A DNA stretch of 64,000 nucleotides from Mycobacterium sp. OAS707 (GCF_014873705.1 NZ_JADBDS010000001.1:620001-684000), one strand, 5' to 3'; positions 29,151 to 38,705 are shown, numbered from the stretch's first letter. Program-made: numbers and translations. The notes: a model not told the origin generated them from the sequence alone.

Positions 29151-29507
29151 TGACTAAGTTGAGTTCGGCCTGGCAAATGTTCAGCACAACCACTGAAACC
29201 GCCGAGTGTTCAGCGGATCCGCCCGCTGCCCTGCGAAGCGGCCTGTCAGGCGTGGCCAGATGGCTTACCCATCAACCAAAGCCACACTGGCAGCCCAGTC
29301 ACGGTGCGATATCGATGGGCACGTCGAGACCAATTCCGAATAGCCACAAATTGAACCGACGTACGCCAGGGCTATCCGCGCATTTTTCGACATTGTGAGC
29401 GACGCATTTCATGCACGACGAAATGCGGCTGCCGCCTGTCACGGTATTGCCGACATTGGTCGAAATCGCTTTGGTGGTACGAACTTCCGCGTTTGGCGAA
29501 CTCGGCG

Positions 29508-29513
29508 TACAGT
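29508..29513 (+). promoter_or_regulatory. Candidate -10 element for leaderless mini-gene
   Basis: TACAGT matches the mycobacterial TAnnnT -10 form. Six bases later lies the GTG at 29520, so transcription would begin at or near the start codon. This favours a leaderless mRNA and decides the start of the Cys/His-rich mini-protein. Confidence 0.55.
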
Positions 29514-29519
29514 GTGGCC

Positions 29520-29690
29520 GTGCCCACTTTGTCGTGTAGGTGTGGCCACGGGAGAAGTGCACATGAGCACTACCGCGCCGGGACTGACTGCGCGTTGTGC
29601 AGGGCAGGCCAGTGCACGCATTACCGATCGATGAATCAATTGCACCGCGTAGATGCCGCGCCGCGGCTGTCGCTGATCCGTCCGCAGTAG
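29520..29690 (+). CDS. Cys/His-rich mini-protein (putative zinc-binding)
   Basis: This protein of about 56 residues starts at a GTG just after a -10-like TACAGT. Its core is SCRCGHGRSAHEHYRAGTDC followed by ALCRAGQCTHYR. The pattern C-x-C-G-H-x5-H-E-H-Y-R-x3-D-C-x2-C-x4-C-x2-Y strongly suggests a structural metal site. I recognise the CGH...HEHYR...DC..C pattern from mycobacterial small hypothetical proteins but no function is known. A TTG at 29493 would add nine residues. The stop abuts the stop of the convergent regulator gene (29690/29691). It is the only credible gene at the edge of the gene-poor stretch. Confidence 0.68.
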   Translation: MPTLSCRCGHGRSAHEHYRAGTDCALCRAGQCTHYRSMNQLHRVDAAPRLSLIRPQ

Positions 29691-30389
29691 CTAGATATCG
29701 TCGACGTTGACGATGCCGTCCTGAATGGCCCTGGCCACCAGCGCCGCCTTGGTGGTGGCCGGCCGCCCTACCGCGGCGTACTTGGCACGGACCCGCTGTA
29801 GGTGAGTACGAACGGTTGTCGGCGCGATCTGCAGTTGGCGCGCAACGAGATCCTTGCTTTCGGTACGAAACCAGGCGACCAGCACTTCCTTTTCCCGCGG
29901 GGCAAGGTTCGCGCGACCGGTCTTGCTGTCGTTGAGCATCGCCAAGGCCATCCGCGGCCCGACATAGGGCCGGCCTGCGCCGGCGGCCCTGATCGCGTCG
30001 ATCAGATGATCCTTACTCTCTGATTTCGTCAAATAGGTGACCGCGCCGCGCTCCAGCGCCGTCAGGATGACTTCGTCGGTTGCGATGTGCGAGTAAACGA
30101 TTGCGCGGTGCCGGCGGGAGACAATGCGGTCCAACCCGCTGAAGTCCACACCGTTGCGCTGCTGCGGCAATTCCAGCACGACCGGACCCATGTTCGCCAC
30201 GGATGGCGAAGGATGCTCGGCGAGAAACTGGTCGGCCGAAAAGTAGGTACCTGCCAACGGAATCCGTGGTTGCGCCTTGCTGCACCACAGCTCGACGGCC
30301 GCGTGGGTCGCGTCGTGCTCGTCGACGACTGCCACAGCGCCAGTGCCGATATCCATTCCGTAGTGAATCGCAATCGTTTCGATCGCCAC
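29691..30389 (-). CDS. NarL/LuxR-type regulator with degenerate receiver domain
   Basis: This 232-residue protein has a receiver-like N-terminal half and a LuxR-type helix-turn-helix (residues 160-225: LAPREKEVLVAWFRTESKDLVARQLQIAPTTVRTHLQRVRAKY). At the expected phosphoacceptor position it reads VVLELPQ, with Glu73 instead of Asp. The switch Lys is kept in YLTKSES and Ser replaces or accompanies the switch Thr (IVYSHIATDE). It may therefore work without phosphorylation. No sensor kinase is adjacent. The beta-lactamase gene lies 113 bases upstream on the same strand, and the mini-protein gene converges on its stop. Confidence 0.83.
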   Translation of the reverse strand: MAIETIAIHYGMDIGTGAVAVVDEHDATHAAVELWCSKAQPRIPLAGTYFSADQFLAEHPSPSVANMGPVVLELPQQRNGVDFSGLDRIVSRRHRAIVYSHIATDEVILTALERGAVTYLTKSESKDHLIDAIRAAGAGRPYVGPRMALAMLNDSKTGRANLAPREKEVLVAWFRTESKDLVARQLQIAPTTVRTHLQRVRAKYAAVGRPATTKAALVARAIQDGIVNVDDI

Positions 30390-30502
30390 GTCTGCTGCTC
30401 CCTCCCCCCGCCGGTCCGCGATGCAGGCGCGGCTCGTCTGCTGGACAAGAACGTATTGCAGAAGGGGCGTCCGAGGAATCAGGTGTTTCCCTCGAACTGG
30501 GC

Positions 30503-31396
30503 CTAACCCATGAATTCGGCTACCAGCAGCGCGGTGAGCTCACCGATCAGCGTCCGCTGGTTCTGGGCCTCGGGGTTGCTGGCCTGCGAACGCGTCATCA
30601 GCGCGAGCAGCACGCGTTGACCTGCAGGGCCGTACGCGATGCCCACATCATTGGTGCTGCCGTAGTCGCCGCTGCCGGTCTTGTCGGCCGTGGTCCAGTC
30701 CGGTGGCAAGCCGGCGCGCATGCTCGACGTCTCGTTCGCTCGCATCCAATCCTCGAGCTGCTGGCGCTGTTGCGGGGCCAGCGCGTCCCCGGTGAGCAGA
30801 CTGCGATACCCGCCGCCAAGGGCCTGTGGCGTGCTCGTGTCGCGAGGGTCGCCTGGAACCGCCGAATTCAGCTCGGTCTCCCAGCGATCGAGCCTCGTGC
30901 TCGGATCGCCAATGCTGCGGGCGAAGGCGGTGACGGCCGGCGGGCCGCCGATGGTTTTCAGCAGCATATTGCCGGCGGTGTTGTCGCTCACCTGTAATGC
31001 TGCCTGGCACAGCTCGTCGAGCGTCATCTCGCCACCGGCGCGCGGCGCCGTCCTCGGCGAGTTCGCGACTATCCCGGCCGGATCGACGAACATTGTTTGG
31101 TCCAGCGTCAGCTCACCGTGTTCGACCATCTGCAGCACCCGTGCCGAGGCGTAGGCCTTGAACGTCGAGCACATCGCAAACGCTTCTTGGCTGCGGTGCT
31201 CGATGGTGCGGGCGCCGTCGACATCAACGGCGAACACGCCTACGTACGCGTTGTAACGGCGCTCCAGCGCTGCGATGCGGTCCTGAATCGGCGGTGCTGG
31301 ATCCATTGGATCCGCCACCGCGGGTTTGGTCGCATATGCAGAGGCCGCCAACATCAATCCGCCGAGCAGTGCCCGGCGCCGCGACATTCCAGTCAT
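30503..31396 (-). CDS. Class A beta-lactamase, Tat-type signal
   Basis: This 297-residue serine beta-lactamase hydrolyses penicillins and cephalosporins in the periplasm. The N-terminus [19 protein letters not shown] is a twin-arginine-like signal. All class A motifs are present: STFK (residues 77-80), SDN (137-139), the omega-loop Glu in RWETELN (Glu173), and KTGSG (239-243). M. tuberculosis BlaC instead has SDG at the second motif, so this enzyme looks closer to the environmental-mycobacterial BlaS type. It sits at the ald-pepR junction, where M. tuberculosis carries a different gene. A BlaI-type repressor is not adjacent. Confidence 0.95.
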   Translation of the reverse strand: MTGMSRRRALLGGLMLAASAYATKPAVADPMDPAPPIQDRIAALERRYNAYVGVFAVDVDGARTIEHRSQEAFAMCSTFKAYASARVLQMVEHGELTLDQTMFVDPAGIVANSPRTAPRAGGEMTLDELCQAALQVSDNTAGNMLLKTIGGPPAVTAFARSIGDPSTRLDRWETELNSAVPGDPRDTSTPQALGGGYRSLLTGDALAPQQRQQLEDWMRANETSSMRAGLPPDWTTADKTGSGDYGSTNDVGIAYGPAGQRVLLALMTRSQASNPEAQNQRTLIGELTALLVAEFMG

Positions 31397-31414
31397 CGGC
31401 TCCAGGCTACCGGG

Positions 31415-32761
31415 TCAGCCCGCGATATTCCGAAGCGGCTGTGGCAGCGACCTTTTCGATCTTTGCGGACCAAGGACAGCGGCGCCATAGGGCCGGGTCA
31501 GCAACTGTTGTGCGACGGCGTTGACTTCGGCAAGTGTGACGGCTTCGATCTTGCCGAGGGTGTGCGCGATGCTGCGATGTTCGCCGTAGTTGAGCTCGCT
31601 GCGGCCGATACGGTTCATTCGCGAACCGGAGTCTTCCAGTCCGAGCACCAACCCGCCCCGCAGCGAGCCCTTGGCGATGCGGCATTCCGCTTCGGTGATG
31701 CCGTCGCGCGCCACCTTCTCGAGCACTTCGGTGGTCACCCGGACCACTTCGTCGAATCGGTCGGGCTGACACCCCGCGTAGACGGATAGCGCCCCGCAGT
31801 CGGAGAACGTGTCGATGGTCGAGTACACCGAGTAGGCAAGGCCGCGCGTTTCCCGAATCTCTTGGAACAGCCGGGAACTCAGTCCGCCACCGAGTGCGTT
31901 GTTGAGCACCGACAGCGCCCACCGCTGTTCCCAGTGGCGTCCTGGCGTGCGCACACCGAGCATCAGATGCGTCTGCTCACCGTCACGGCGGACCAGTTGC
32001 AGCGTCGGCCTGCCGGTGACCCGGCCGGTGCCCTTGCGCGGTGCCACCGGAGTTCGACCGCGAATCAGCCTCGGCCCGAAGTGTTCTCGTGCCAATGACA
32101 CCACTTCGTTGTGGTCGACATTGCCGGCCACCGCCAGCACCATCCGCTCGGGGATGTAGCGGCGAAGGTGAAACGAGTGCAGTTGCGCGCGTGTCATCGC
32201 GGAGATCGAATCGACGCTGCCGATGACGGGACGGCCGACAGGGTGCTCGCCGAACATCGCCGAGAGGAAAACATCGCCGAGCGTGTCTTCCGGGTCGTCG
32301 TCGCGCATCGCGATCTCCTCGAGCACGACGTCCCGTTCGACCTCGACGCCCTCGGCAGCACAACGCCCGCGCAGCACCACGTCGGCGACCAGGTCGACGG
32401 CCAACTCGAGGTCCGTGTCGAGCACATGCGCGTAGTAGCACGTGTGCTCCCTGGCGGTGAACGCGTTCAGCTCACCACCGACGGCGTCGACCGCCTGCGC
32501 GATCTCGACCGCCGTGCGGGACGGCGTCGACTTGAACAGCAGGTGTTCCAGGAAGTGCGCGGCGCCTGCCACGCTGTGTCCCTCGTCGCGCGATCCGACA
32601 CCGACCCATACGCCAACCGATGCGGAATGCACCGACGGGATGAACTCGGTGACGACACGTAGGCCACCGGGCAAGGTGGTGCAGCGCACCGCGTCCGACG
32701 TTTCGTCGGCGCGGGCGCCGCGATGCAGTGCCCGGGACCTAGCTGCTGGCGGTTGCGGCAT
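31415..32761 (-). CDS. pepR: M16-family zinc peptidase PepR
   Basis: This 448-residue processing-peptidase homologue carries the inverted zinc motif HFLEH in [14 protein letters not shown], with the downstream Glu of the site in [20 protein letters not shown]. The Arg/Tyr-containing substrate region [17 protein letters not shown] is also present. M16 peptidases degrade or process small peptides. The ATG at 32761 lies inside the last 23 bases of pnp, as expected for the conserved pnp-pepR pair (Rv2783c-Rv2782c). It precedes the beta-lactamase region on the same strand but the link is positional only. Confidence 0.93.
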   Translation of the reverse strand: MPQPPAARSRALHRGARADETSDAVRCTTLPGGLRVVTEFIPSVHSASVGVWVGVGSRDEGHSVAGAAHFLEHLLFKSTPSRTAVEIAQAVDAVGGELNAFTAREHTCYYAHVLDTDLELAVDLVADVVLRGRCAAEGVEVERDVVLEEIAMRDDDPEDTLGDVFLSAMFGEHPVGRPVIGSVDSISAMTRAQLHSFHLRRYIPERMVLAVAGNVDHNEVVSLAREHFGPRLIRGRTPVAPRKGTGRVTGRPTLQLVRRDGEQTHLMLGVRTPGRHWEQRWALSVLNNALGGGLSSRLFQEIRETRGLAYSVYSTIDTFSDCGALSVYAGCQPDRFDEVVRVTTEVLEKVARDGITEAECRIAKGSLRGGLVLGLEDSGSRMNRIGRSELNYGEHRSIAHTLGKIEAVTLAEVNAVAQQLLTRPYGAAVLGPQRSKRSLPQPLRNIAG

Positions 32762-35000
32762 CGACAGGTGCGTCCGCGGGTGCCTCGGTGGCGGCTTCCG
32801 AAGTGTCCTCGTCGACGAGGACCAGCGAGATCTTGCCGCGGTTGTCGATGTCGGCGATCTCCACACGCAGCTTGTCGCCCACCTTGACCACGTCCTCGAC
32901 CTTGGCGATCCGCTTGCCCCTGCCGAGCTTGCTGATGTGCACCAGGCCGTCGCGGCCGGGTAGCAGGGACACGAAAGCACCGAAATCGGTTGTCTTGACC
33001 ACGGTTCCGAGGAACCGCTCACCGATCTTGGGCAGCTGCGGGTTGGCGATCGCGTTGATCTTGTCGATCGCGGCCTGCGCGGAAACGCCGTCGGAGGCAC
33101 CGACGAACACCGTGCCGTCGTCCTCGATCGAGATCTGCGCCCCGGTCTCCTCGGTGATCGAGTTGATCATCTTGCCCTTGGGCCCGATGACCTCGCCGAT
33201 CTTGTCGATGGGGACCTTGATGGTGGTGATCCGCGGCGCGTACGGGCTCATCTCGTCGGGGCTGTCGATGGCCTCGGCCATCACCTCGAGGATGGTCACC
33301 CGGGCGTCCTTGGCCTGGGCCAGCGCGCCGGCCAACACCTGCGAAGGGATGCCGTCGAGCTTGGTGTCCAACTGCAGCGCGGTGACGAAGTCCTTGGTGC
33401 CTGCGCACTTGAAGTCCATATCGCCGAACGCGTCCTCGGCGCCGAGGATGTCGGTGAGCGTGACGAAGCGCCGCTCGGTGTTGCCGTCGATCTCGACGTC
33501 GTCGGACACCAGGCCCATCGCGATGCCCGCCACCGGCGCCTTGAGCGGCACACCGGCGTTCAGCAGCGACAGCGTCGAAGCACACACCGAACCCATCGAC
33601 GTGGAGCCATTGGAGCTCAGTGCCTCCGACACCTGCCTGATCGCGTACGGGAACTCCTCGATGCTGGGCAGCACCGGCATCAGCGCCCGCTCGGCCAGCG
33701 CGCCGTGGCCGATCTCGCGACGCTTGGGCGAACCGACGCGGCCGGTCTCGCCGGTCGAATACGGCGGGAAGTTGTAATGGTGCATGTAGCGCTTGGACGT
33801 CTCGGGTCCCAGCGAGTCGATCTGCTGGGCCATCTTGATCATGTCCAGCGTGGTGACACCGAGGATCTGGGTCTCGCCACGCTCGAACAGCGCACTGCCG
33901 TGTGCGCGCGGCACCACGGCCACCTCGGCGGACAACGCGCGGATATCGGTGATGCCGCGGCCGTCGATGCGGAAGTGGTCGGTCAGGATGCGCTGGCGCA
34001 CAAGCTTTTTGGTCAGCGAGCGGAACGCGGCGCCGATCTCTTTCTCGCGGCCCGCGAACTGCTCTGCCAACCGCTCGACCAACTCGGCCTTGATTTCGTT
34101 GGTCCGGTCGTCGCGCTCATGCTTGCCCGCGATGGTCAGCGCCTTGGACAGCTCGTCGGTGGCCACCGACGCGACCGAGTAGTACACGTCGTCGCCGTAC
34201 TCGGGGAAGACGGGGTACTCGCCGGTCGGCTTGGCCGCACGATCGGCCAGCTCCTGCTGCGCGGCGCACAGCGCCTTGATGAACGGCTTGGCCGCCTCCA
34301 GGCCTTCTGCCACAACGGATTCCGTCGGCGCCTGGGCACCGCCGCCGATCAACTCGACGACGTTCTCGGTGGCTTCGGCCTCGACCATCATGATCGCGAC
34401 GTCGCCGTCCTCGAGGACGCGGCCCGCGACGACCATGTCGAACACGGCCTTCTCGCCCTGCTCGACGGTCGGGAACGCGACCCAGGTGCCGTCGATCAGC
34501 GAGACCCGCACCCCGCCGATCGGACCCGAGAAGGGCAGGCCGGCCAGCTGGGTGGACATCGACGCGGCGTTGATCGCCACGACGTCGTAGAGCTCTTGAG
34601 GGTCGAGCGACATGACCGTCACCACGACCTGGATCTCGTTGCGCAGGCCGTCGACGAACGACGGCCGCAGCGGCCGGTCGATCAGCCGGCAGGTCAGGAT
34701 CGCGTCGGTGGAGGGACGGCCCTCGCGGCGGAAGAACGAGCCGGGGATGCGCCCGGCGGCGTACATGCGCTCCTCCACGTCCACGGTCAACGGGAAGAAG
34801 TCGAAGTGGTCCTTGGGGCTCTTGCTGGCGGTGGTCGCCGACAGCAGCATCGTCTCGTCGTCGAGGTAAGCGACGGCGGAGCCGGCGGCCTGCTGAGCAA
34901 GCCGACCGGTTTCGAAGCGGATGGTGCGGGTGCCGAAGCTCCCGTTGTCGATCACGGCGGTGGATTCGTACACGCCGTCTTCAATTTCGACTACAGACAT
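32739..35000 (-). CDS. pnp: Polyribonucleotide nucleotidyltransferase (PNPase/GpsI)
   Basis: This 753-residue phosphorolytic 3'-5' exoribonuclease carries two RNase PH domains: the first has [29 protein letters not shown] near residues 65-95, and the second has the catalytic segment MSSNG-like [22 protein letters not shown] and [10 protein letters not shown]. The KH domain ([21 protein letters not shown]) and S1 domain ([24 protein letters not shown]) follow, then an acidic/Ala tail. It works in mRNA decay, probably beside RNase J encoded 28 kb away. The pnp stop overlaps the pepR start. Confidence 0.97.
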   Translation of the reverse strand: MSVVEIEDGVYESTAVIDNGSFGTRTIRFETGRLAQQAAGSAVAYLDDETMLLSATTASKSPKDHFDFFPLTVDVEERMYAAGRIPGSFFRREGRPSTDAILTCRLIDRPLRPSFVDGLRNEIQVVVTVMSLDPQELYDVVAINAASMSTQLAGLPFSGPIGGVRVSLIDGTWVAFPTVEQGEKAVFDMVVAGRVLEDGDVAIMMVEAEATENVVELIGGGAQAPTESVVAEGLEAAKPFIKALCAAQQELADRAAKPTGEYPVFPEYGDDVYYSVASVATDELSKALTIAGKHERDDRTNEIKAELVERLAEQFAGREKEIGAAFRSLTKKLVRQRILTDHFRIDGRGITDIRALSAEVAVVPRAHGSALFERGETQILGVTTLDMIKMAQQIDSLGPETSKRYMHHYNFPPYSTGETGRVGSPKRREIGHGALAERALMPVLPSIEEFPYAIRQVSEALSSNGSTSMGSVCASTLSLLNAGVPLKAPVAGIAMGLVSDDVEIDGNTERRFVTLTDILGAEDAFGDMDFKCAGTKDFVTALQLDTKLDGIPSQVLAGALAQAKDARVTILEVMAEAIDSPDEMSPYAPRITTIKVPIDKIGEVIGPKGKMINSITEETGAQISIEDDGTVFVGASDGVSAQAAIDKINAIANPQLPKIGERFLGTVVKTTDFGAFVSLLPGRDGLVHISKLGRGKRIAKVEDVVKVGDKLRVEIADIDNRGKISLVLVDEDTSEAATEAPADAPVDAATASS

Positions 35001-35285
35001 GGGCGTCCGTATGGCCTCTCTTGGTTCAGTGTTTCACTGTTCAGCTATTTCGCGTCGTCACAGCGTATGAACCACCGGCCTTGATGCGGCTACGGCCATC
35101 GATCGAAGCTGTCGGGATTGCTACCCGGCAACCACTACCGAAGACCGCGCGATCAGGGCGGGTCCCGATATGAGACGCGGGAGCGGGCTCGCGGATATGC
35201 GAAACCGCACCCATTGTTCGAGCCGAAACGGCCGGCGAACGAAGCCATCCTACCTTGCCGCAGGTACGAGGCCGAAACCGCTCAC

Positions 35286-36101
35286 TCAGGGACGTCGGCC
35301 CCACCCGCCGACCACGGTCGGCACCGTGAAGACCGCGTTCGCGGCCTGGATGGCATCGCCGAGTCGCTCGTCGAGCGTGTCGAGGTCCATCTCGTCCTCC
35401 GTCGCCCCGCCGGAGGCGACTACGGCGTCCTTCATCGCGCGCAGCACCCCGACCACATACGACGACGCGTCCCGCGCGTAGGGCGGCCAAAACGCCTGTA
35501 GCCCGAGTGACCCCACATCCGCGTACCCGGCCTGCTCAAAAAGGAGAGGTAGTCGCATCCCGACGAACGGATCCACCTTGGCGTGCGCGAAACCCGCTGC
35601 CAGCCAGTCTCTGATGCGGGAGTAGAGCTCGACCTCGGGTAGGGCTCGTGCTCCGCCCATGTCGTAATCGATGGCGATGAAGACCCCGCCCGGACGGAGG
35701 TTGCGCATCTGATGAGCCAGGACGTCGACCGCGTCGGGCAGGTGCATCAGCAACAGCCGGCAGACTGCGGCATCGAAAGCCTGCTCGTCGACGAAGCTGC
35801 GCGCGTCGCCGTTGCGAAACTCGACGTTGGTCAGTCCCAGCCGGTCGCGACGCTGGTTGGCTACGCCGATCTGGGCGGTGTCCTGCTCAACGCCGACAAC
35901 TGAGCCCTCGGCCCCAACCATCTCGGCGACTTGAAACGATACGTCGCCCGGACCGCTGCCCAGGTCGAGAACGCGCATGCCGGGTCGGATGCCACCGCGC
36001 TGAAACAGCAGAGCTGTCGGCTCGGCAATGATCGCTGCCTGAGATTGCAACCGCGCGATTTCGGCGTCGTCGCTACCCAGAATGTATTCGGGCGTGCTCA
36101 T
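35286..36101 (-). CDS. Class I SAM-dependent methyltransferase
   Basis: This 271-residue enzyme has the SAM motif I MRVLDLGSGPGDVSFQVAEMVG near residues 40-60, motif II VVGVEQD, then NGDARSF and a UbiE/Coq5-type motif LRPGGVFIAIDYDMG. The substrate cannot be read. It is inserted between rpsO and pnp, where M. tuberculosis has a lipoprotein gene (lppU). About 285 bases separate its stop from the pnp start; that gap contains no gene. Confidence 0.88.
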   Translation of the reverse strand: MSTPEYILGSDDAEIARLQSQAAIIAEPTALLFQRGGIRPGMRVLDLGSGPGDVSFQVAEMVGAEGSVVGVEQDTAQIGVANQRRDRLGLTNVEFRNGDARSFVDEQAFDAAVCRLLLMHLPDAVDVLAHQMRNLRPGGVFIAIDYDMGGARALPEVELYSRIRDWLAAGFAHAKVDPFVGMRLPLLFEQAGYADVGSLGLQAFWPPYARDASSYVVGVLRAMKDAVVASGGATEDEMDLDTLDERLGDAIQAANAVFTVPTVVGGWGRRP

Positions 36102-36150
36102 TTCGCGACGGTAGCGCGATTTTCAGCAAACGCGTTCCGAACGGGAAAGC

Positions 36151-36420
36151 TCAGCGGCGCAGGCCGAGCCGCTCGATCAGCGAGCGGTATCGCTCGACGT
36201 CCACCTGAGCGACGTACTTGAGCAGCCGGCGGCGACGGCCGACGAGCAGCAGCAGCCCGCGCCGCGAGTGGTGGTCGTGCTTGTGCACCTTCAGGTGCTC
36301 GGTCAGGTCGGAGATGCGCTTGGTCAGCAGCGCGACCTGGGCTTCTGGGGATCCGGTGTCGGTGCCATGCAGGCCGTACTCGCCCAGAATGGTCTTCTTT
36401 TGTTCGGCAGTGAGCGCCAC
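36151..36420 (-). CDS. rpsO: 30S ribosomal protein S15
   Basis: This 89-residue protein is ribosomal protein S15. It has [49 protein letters not shown], the canonical 16S rRNA-binding core. S15 nucleates the central platform of the small subunit. It lies upstream of pnp in the classical rpsO-pnp order, here with a methyltransferase between them. Length is exactly as expected. Confidence 0.98.
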   Translation of the reverse strand: MALTAEQKKTILGEYGLHGTDTGSPEAQVALLTKRISDLTEHLKVHKHDHHSRRGLLLLVGRRRRLLKYVAQVDVERYRSLIERLGLRR

Positions 36421-36526
36421 GAATCAACTCCATCAATCGGTCCGCGAACTAGGGCCAAAGGCCCGAATAAGCGTGGCCACCGCGAACTGCAGCACACGCC
36501 GGGTCGGCAGGGAGTCTAGCAGTGCG

Positions 36527-37501
36527 TCAGCCCGCGGAAAGAATCGTGCGGGCGTGCTCGGTATCTTCGCCCATGGTCGTGACCAGGTCCTCGACCCGGT
36601 CGAACTTCTCCTGACCGCGGATGCGGGCGACGAAATCGACCGCGACATGCTGGCCGTACAGGTCCGCGCTGGTGTCCAGGACGAACGCCTCTACGGTGCG
36701 CGTGCGGCCCGAAAACGTCGGGTTGGTGCCAACCGAAACCGCGGCTTGATAACGCTCGCCGGGCACCACGCTGCCGGTGATCGGGCCGTGCCCCAGCACG
36801 GTGAACCACGCGGCGTAGACACCGTCGGCCGGGATCGCTGAGTACATCGGCGGCGCCACGTTCGCGGTGGGGAACCCAAGCACGGTTCCGCGTCCCTCGC
36901 CGCGCACCACCACGCCTTCGACGCGGTGCGGACGGCCCAGCGCCTCGGTGGCCGCCACCACGTCCCCGGCGTCTACGCACGAGCGGATGTACGTCGACGA
37001 AAACGTGATGTCCTCGTTTTGGTGGTGCTCGCTGACCAGCGACATGCCCTGCACGGCAAAGCCGAACCGATCGCCCGCCTTGCGCAGGGTGTCGACGTTG
37101 CCCGCGGCCTTCTTGCCGAACGTGAAGTTCTCCCCCACCACCACCTCGACGACATGCAGGTGTTCGACGAGCAACTCGTGGATGTAGCGATCGGGGGTCA
37201 GCTTCATGAAGTCAGTCGTGAACGGCATCACCAGGAACACGTCGACACCCAGCTCCTCGACGAGTTCGGCACGCCGGGTCAACGTCGTCAGCTGTGCGGG
37301 ATGGCTGCCCGGGAACACGACCTCCATCGGGTGAGGGTCGAACGTCATCAGCACCGCAGGCACGCCGCGGCTGCGGCCGGCCTTGACGGCGTGGTTGATC
37401 AGCTCCTGATGCCCCCGATGCACCCCGTCGAAGACGCCGATCGTCACCACGCATCGGCCCCAGTCCGTCGGGATGTCCTCTTGCCCCCGCCAGCGCTGCA
37501 C
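36527..37501 (-). CDS. ribF: Bifunctional riboflavin kinase/FAD synthetase
   Basis: This 324-residue enzyme makes FMN and then FAD. The N-terminal nucleotidyltransferase domain has GVFDGVHRGHQELI near residues 24-37 and VGENFTFGKKAAGN. The C-terminal kinase domain has HRVEGVVVRGEGRGTVLGFPTANV and the conserved NPTF (GTNPTFSGR). It lies 106 bases upstream of rpsO and supplies flavin cofactors for enzymes such as ThyX. The start MQRWRGQEDIPTDWGR agrees with the family. Confidence 0.97.
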   Translation of the reverse strand: MQRWRGQEDIPTDWGRCVVTIGVFDGVHRGHQELINHAVKAGRSRGVPAVLMTFDPHPMEVVFPGSHPAQLTTLTRRAELVEELGVDVFLVMPFTTDFMKLTPDRYIHELLVEHLHVVEVVVGENFTFGKKAAGNVDTLRKAGDRFGFAVQGMSLVSEHHQNEDITFSSTYIRSCVDAGDVVAATEALGRPHRVEGVVVRGEGRGTVLGFPTANVAPPMYSAIPADGVYAAWFTVLGHGPITGSVVPGERYQAAVSVGTNPTFSGRTRTVEAFVLDTSADLYGQHVAVDFVARIRGQEKFDRVEDLVTTMGEDTEHARTILSAG

Positions 37502-37567
37502 AGCGCAAGCCTACGGCGCAGAGATACCGGTGGCTTCGCTGGATCACCAGATCAGGTGAAGATTGCC

Positions 37568-37573
37568 TAAACT
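37568..37573 (+). promoter_or_regulatory. Candidate -10 element of leaderless DtxR-family gene
   Basis: TAAACT matches TAnnnT and lies 8 bases before the GTG at 37582. No ribosome-binding sequence is visible, so the transcript is probably leaderless or nearly so. Confidence 0.5.
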
Positions 37574-37581
37574 TTCCAACT

Positions 37582-38286
37582 GTGAGTCCAGACGGCAACC
37601 CTCGCGACCTGAGCACGGTTGCCCAGGACTATCTCAAAGTCATCTGGACCGCCCAGGAGTGGTCGCTGGAGAAGGTCAGCACCAAGCTGCTCGCCGACCG
37701 GATCGGCGTCTCTGCCAGCACGGCGTCGGAGTCCATCCGCAAGCTCGCCGACCAGGGCCTGGTCGATCACGAGAAGTACGGCGCGGTGACGCTGACCGAG
37801 GCTGGCAGGCGCGCCGCGCTCGGGATGGTGCGCAGGCATCGGCTGATGGAGACCTTCCTCGTTCGCGAACTGGGCTACAGCTGGGACGAGGTGCACGACG
37901 AGGCCGAAGTGCTCGAGCACGCCGTTTCGGAGCGGATGCTCGACCGGATCGACGCCAAGCTGGGCCATCCGACCCGCGACCCGCACGGCGATCCGATCCC
38001 GGCCAAGGACGGCCAGGTGCCGACCCCCGACGCGCGTCAGCTGTCGGTCTGCCAGAACGGTGAAACGGGAACCGTGGCCCGCATCTCCGACGCCGACCCC
38101 GAGATGCTGCGGTATTTCGACACCGTCGGCATCAGCCTGGACTCGCGGTTGCACGTGCTCGCAAGACGCGATTTCGCGGGCATGATCTCGGTGGCCATCA
38201 AGTCCGCCAACGCCAGGGAGGACGATCCCGGCACCACTGTCGATCTGGGAAGCCCTGCCGCCGAAGCGATCTGGGTGGTCGGCTAA
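37582..38286 (+). CDS. DtxR-family metal-dependent regulator (MntR/SirR type)
   Basis: This 234-residue repressor has an N-terminal winged helix (LLADRIGVSASTASESIRKLADQGLVDHEKYGAVTLTEAG), a metal-binding dimerisation domain (RHRLMETFLVRELGYSWDEVHDEAEVLEHAVSE) and a C-terminal SH3-like FeoA domain. The metal ligands Met/Cys/Glu/His expected of this family are largely visible; at the Cys102-equivalent of IdeR the segment reads EAEVLEHAVS, without Cys, which favours manganese over iron. The syntenic M. tuberculosis gene is sirR/mntR (Rv2788). It is divergent from ribF. Confidence 0.88.
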   Translation: MSPDGNPRDLSTVAQDYLKVIWTAQEWSLEKVSTKLLADRIGVSASTASESIRKLADQGLVDHEKYGAVTLTEAGRRAALGMVRRHRLMETFLVRELGYSWDEVHDEAEVLEHAVSERMLDRIDAKLGHPTRDPHGDPIPAKDGQVPTPDARQLSVCQNGETGTVARISDADPEMLRYFDTVGISLDSRLHVLARRDFAGMISVAIKSANAREDDPGTTVDLGSPAAEAIWVVG

Positions 38287-38690
38287 CGCATCCCGGCCGG
38301 ATCGGGTGCCGGCTGCTTCAGGCCGGCCGACAACACGAGGGTCGACAACACGATCGCGACCAGAAGCAACGCCGCGACATCTCCCCACAGATGGCCCATC
38401 TGGTGTTCGGTGAAGGATTGCACCGCCATGATCGCGGCATGCACGACGCTTGACCACACCGCGAACCAGATCACGCTCAGGTTGTTCGCCGGGTTGCGCG
38501 CCGCGAGCAGCAGAAACACTCCGAGCGTCGCGTAGATGCCGACGATCATCATGAAATACACCGAATCGTGCGGCGAGCCGTGGTGCCACGCCCACCCCGA
38601 CGGCCACACCCAGGCCAATGGATAGAGCAGCAGCATGATCACTCCGAACACGGCCAGTGCGAGTTGAAGGAGTTTGTAGGGTGTTCCCAT
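38283..38690 (-). CDS. DUF6632-like four-helix membrane protein
   Basis: This 135-residue protein has four hydrophobic segments (about residues 5-27, 44-62, 68-92 and 104-124). LLYPLAWVWPSGWAW and HGSPHDSVYFMMIVGIYATLGVFLLLAARNP recall the DUF6632 family, whose function is unknown. A charged loop QSFTEHQMGHLWGDV is probably near the membrane surface. It overlaps the convergent DtxR gene by 4 bases. It is separated from truB by 15 bases on the same strand. Confidence 0.72.
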   Translation of the reverse strand: MGTPYKLLQLALAVFGVIMLLLYPLAWVWPSGWAWHHGSPHDSVYFMMIVGIYATLGVFLLLAARNPANNLSVIWFAVWSSVVHAAIMAVQSFTEHQMGHLWGDVAALLLVAIVLSTLVLSAGLKQPAPDPAGMR

Positions 38691-38705
38691 GTCGCCAGTA
38701 TGCGG

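Larger units (their letters stand above)
28442..29507. other. Gene-poor, AT-richer stretch with several inverted repeats
   Basis: Roughly 1.07 kb lacks any convincing gene. Base composition is clearly less GC-rich than the flanks and open frames are short with unnatural products. Short inverted repeats occur at 28488-28505, 28639-28656, 28946-28978 and 29116-29150, recorded separately. The segment around 28845-28980 is purine-rich and could fold. I see no transposase remnant, tRNA or recognisable riboswitch. It may be a decayed acquisition or hold a non-coding RNA. Confidence 0.5.

Noticed and set aside
29024..29398. 124-codon ORF in the gene-poor stretch
   Set aside because: Product has unnatural composition, no domain pattern and no ribosome site or promoter.
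35041..35490. 149-codon minus-strand ORF upstream of pnp
   Set aside because: Mostly overlaps the real methyltransferase in another frame; the product is Arg-rich shadow sequence.
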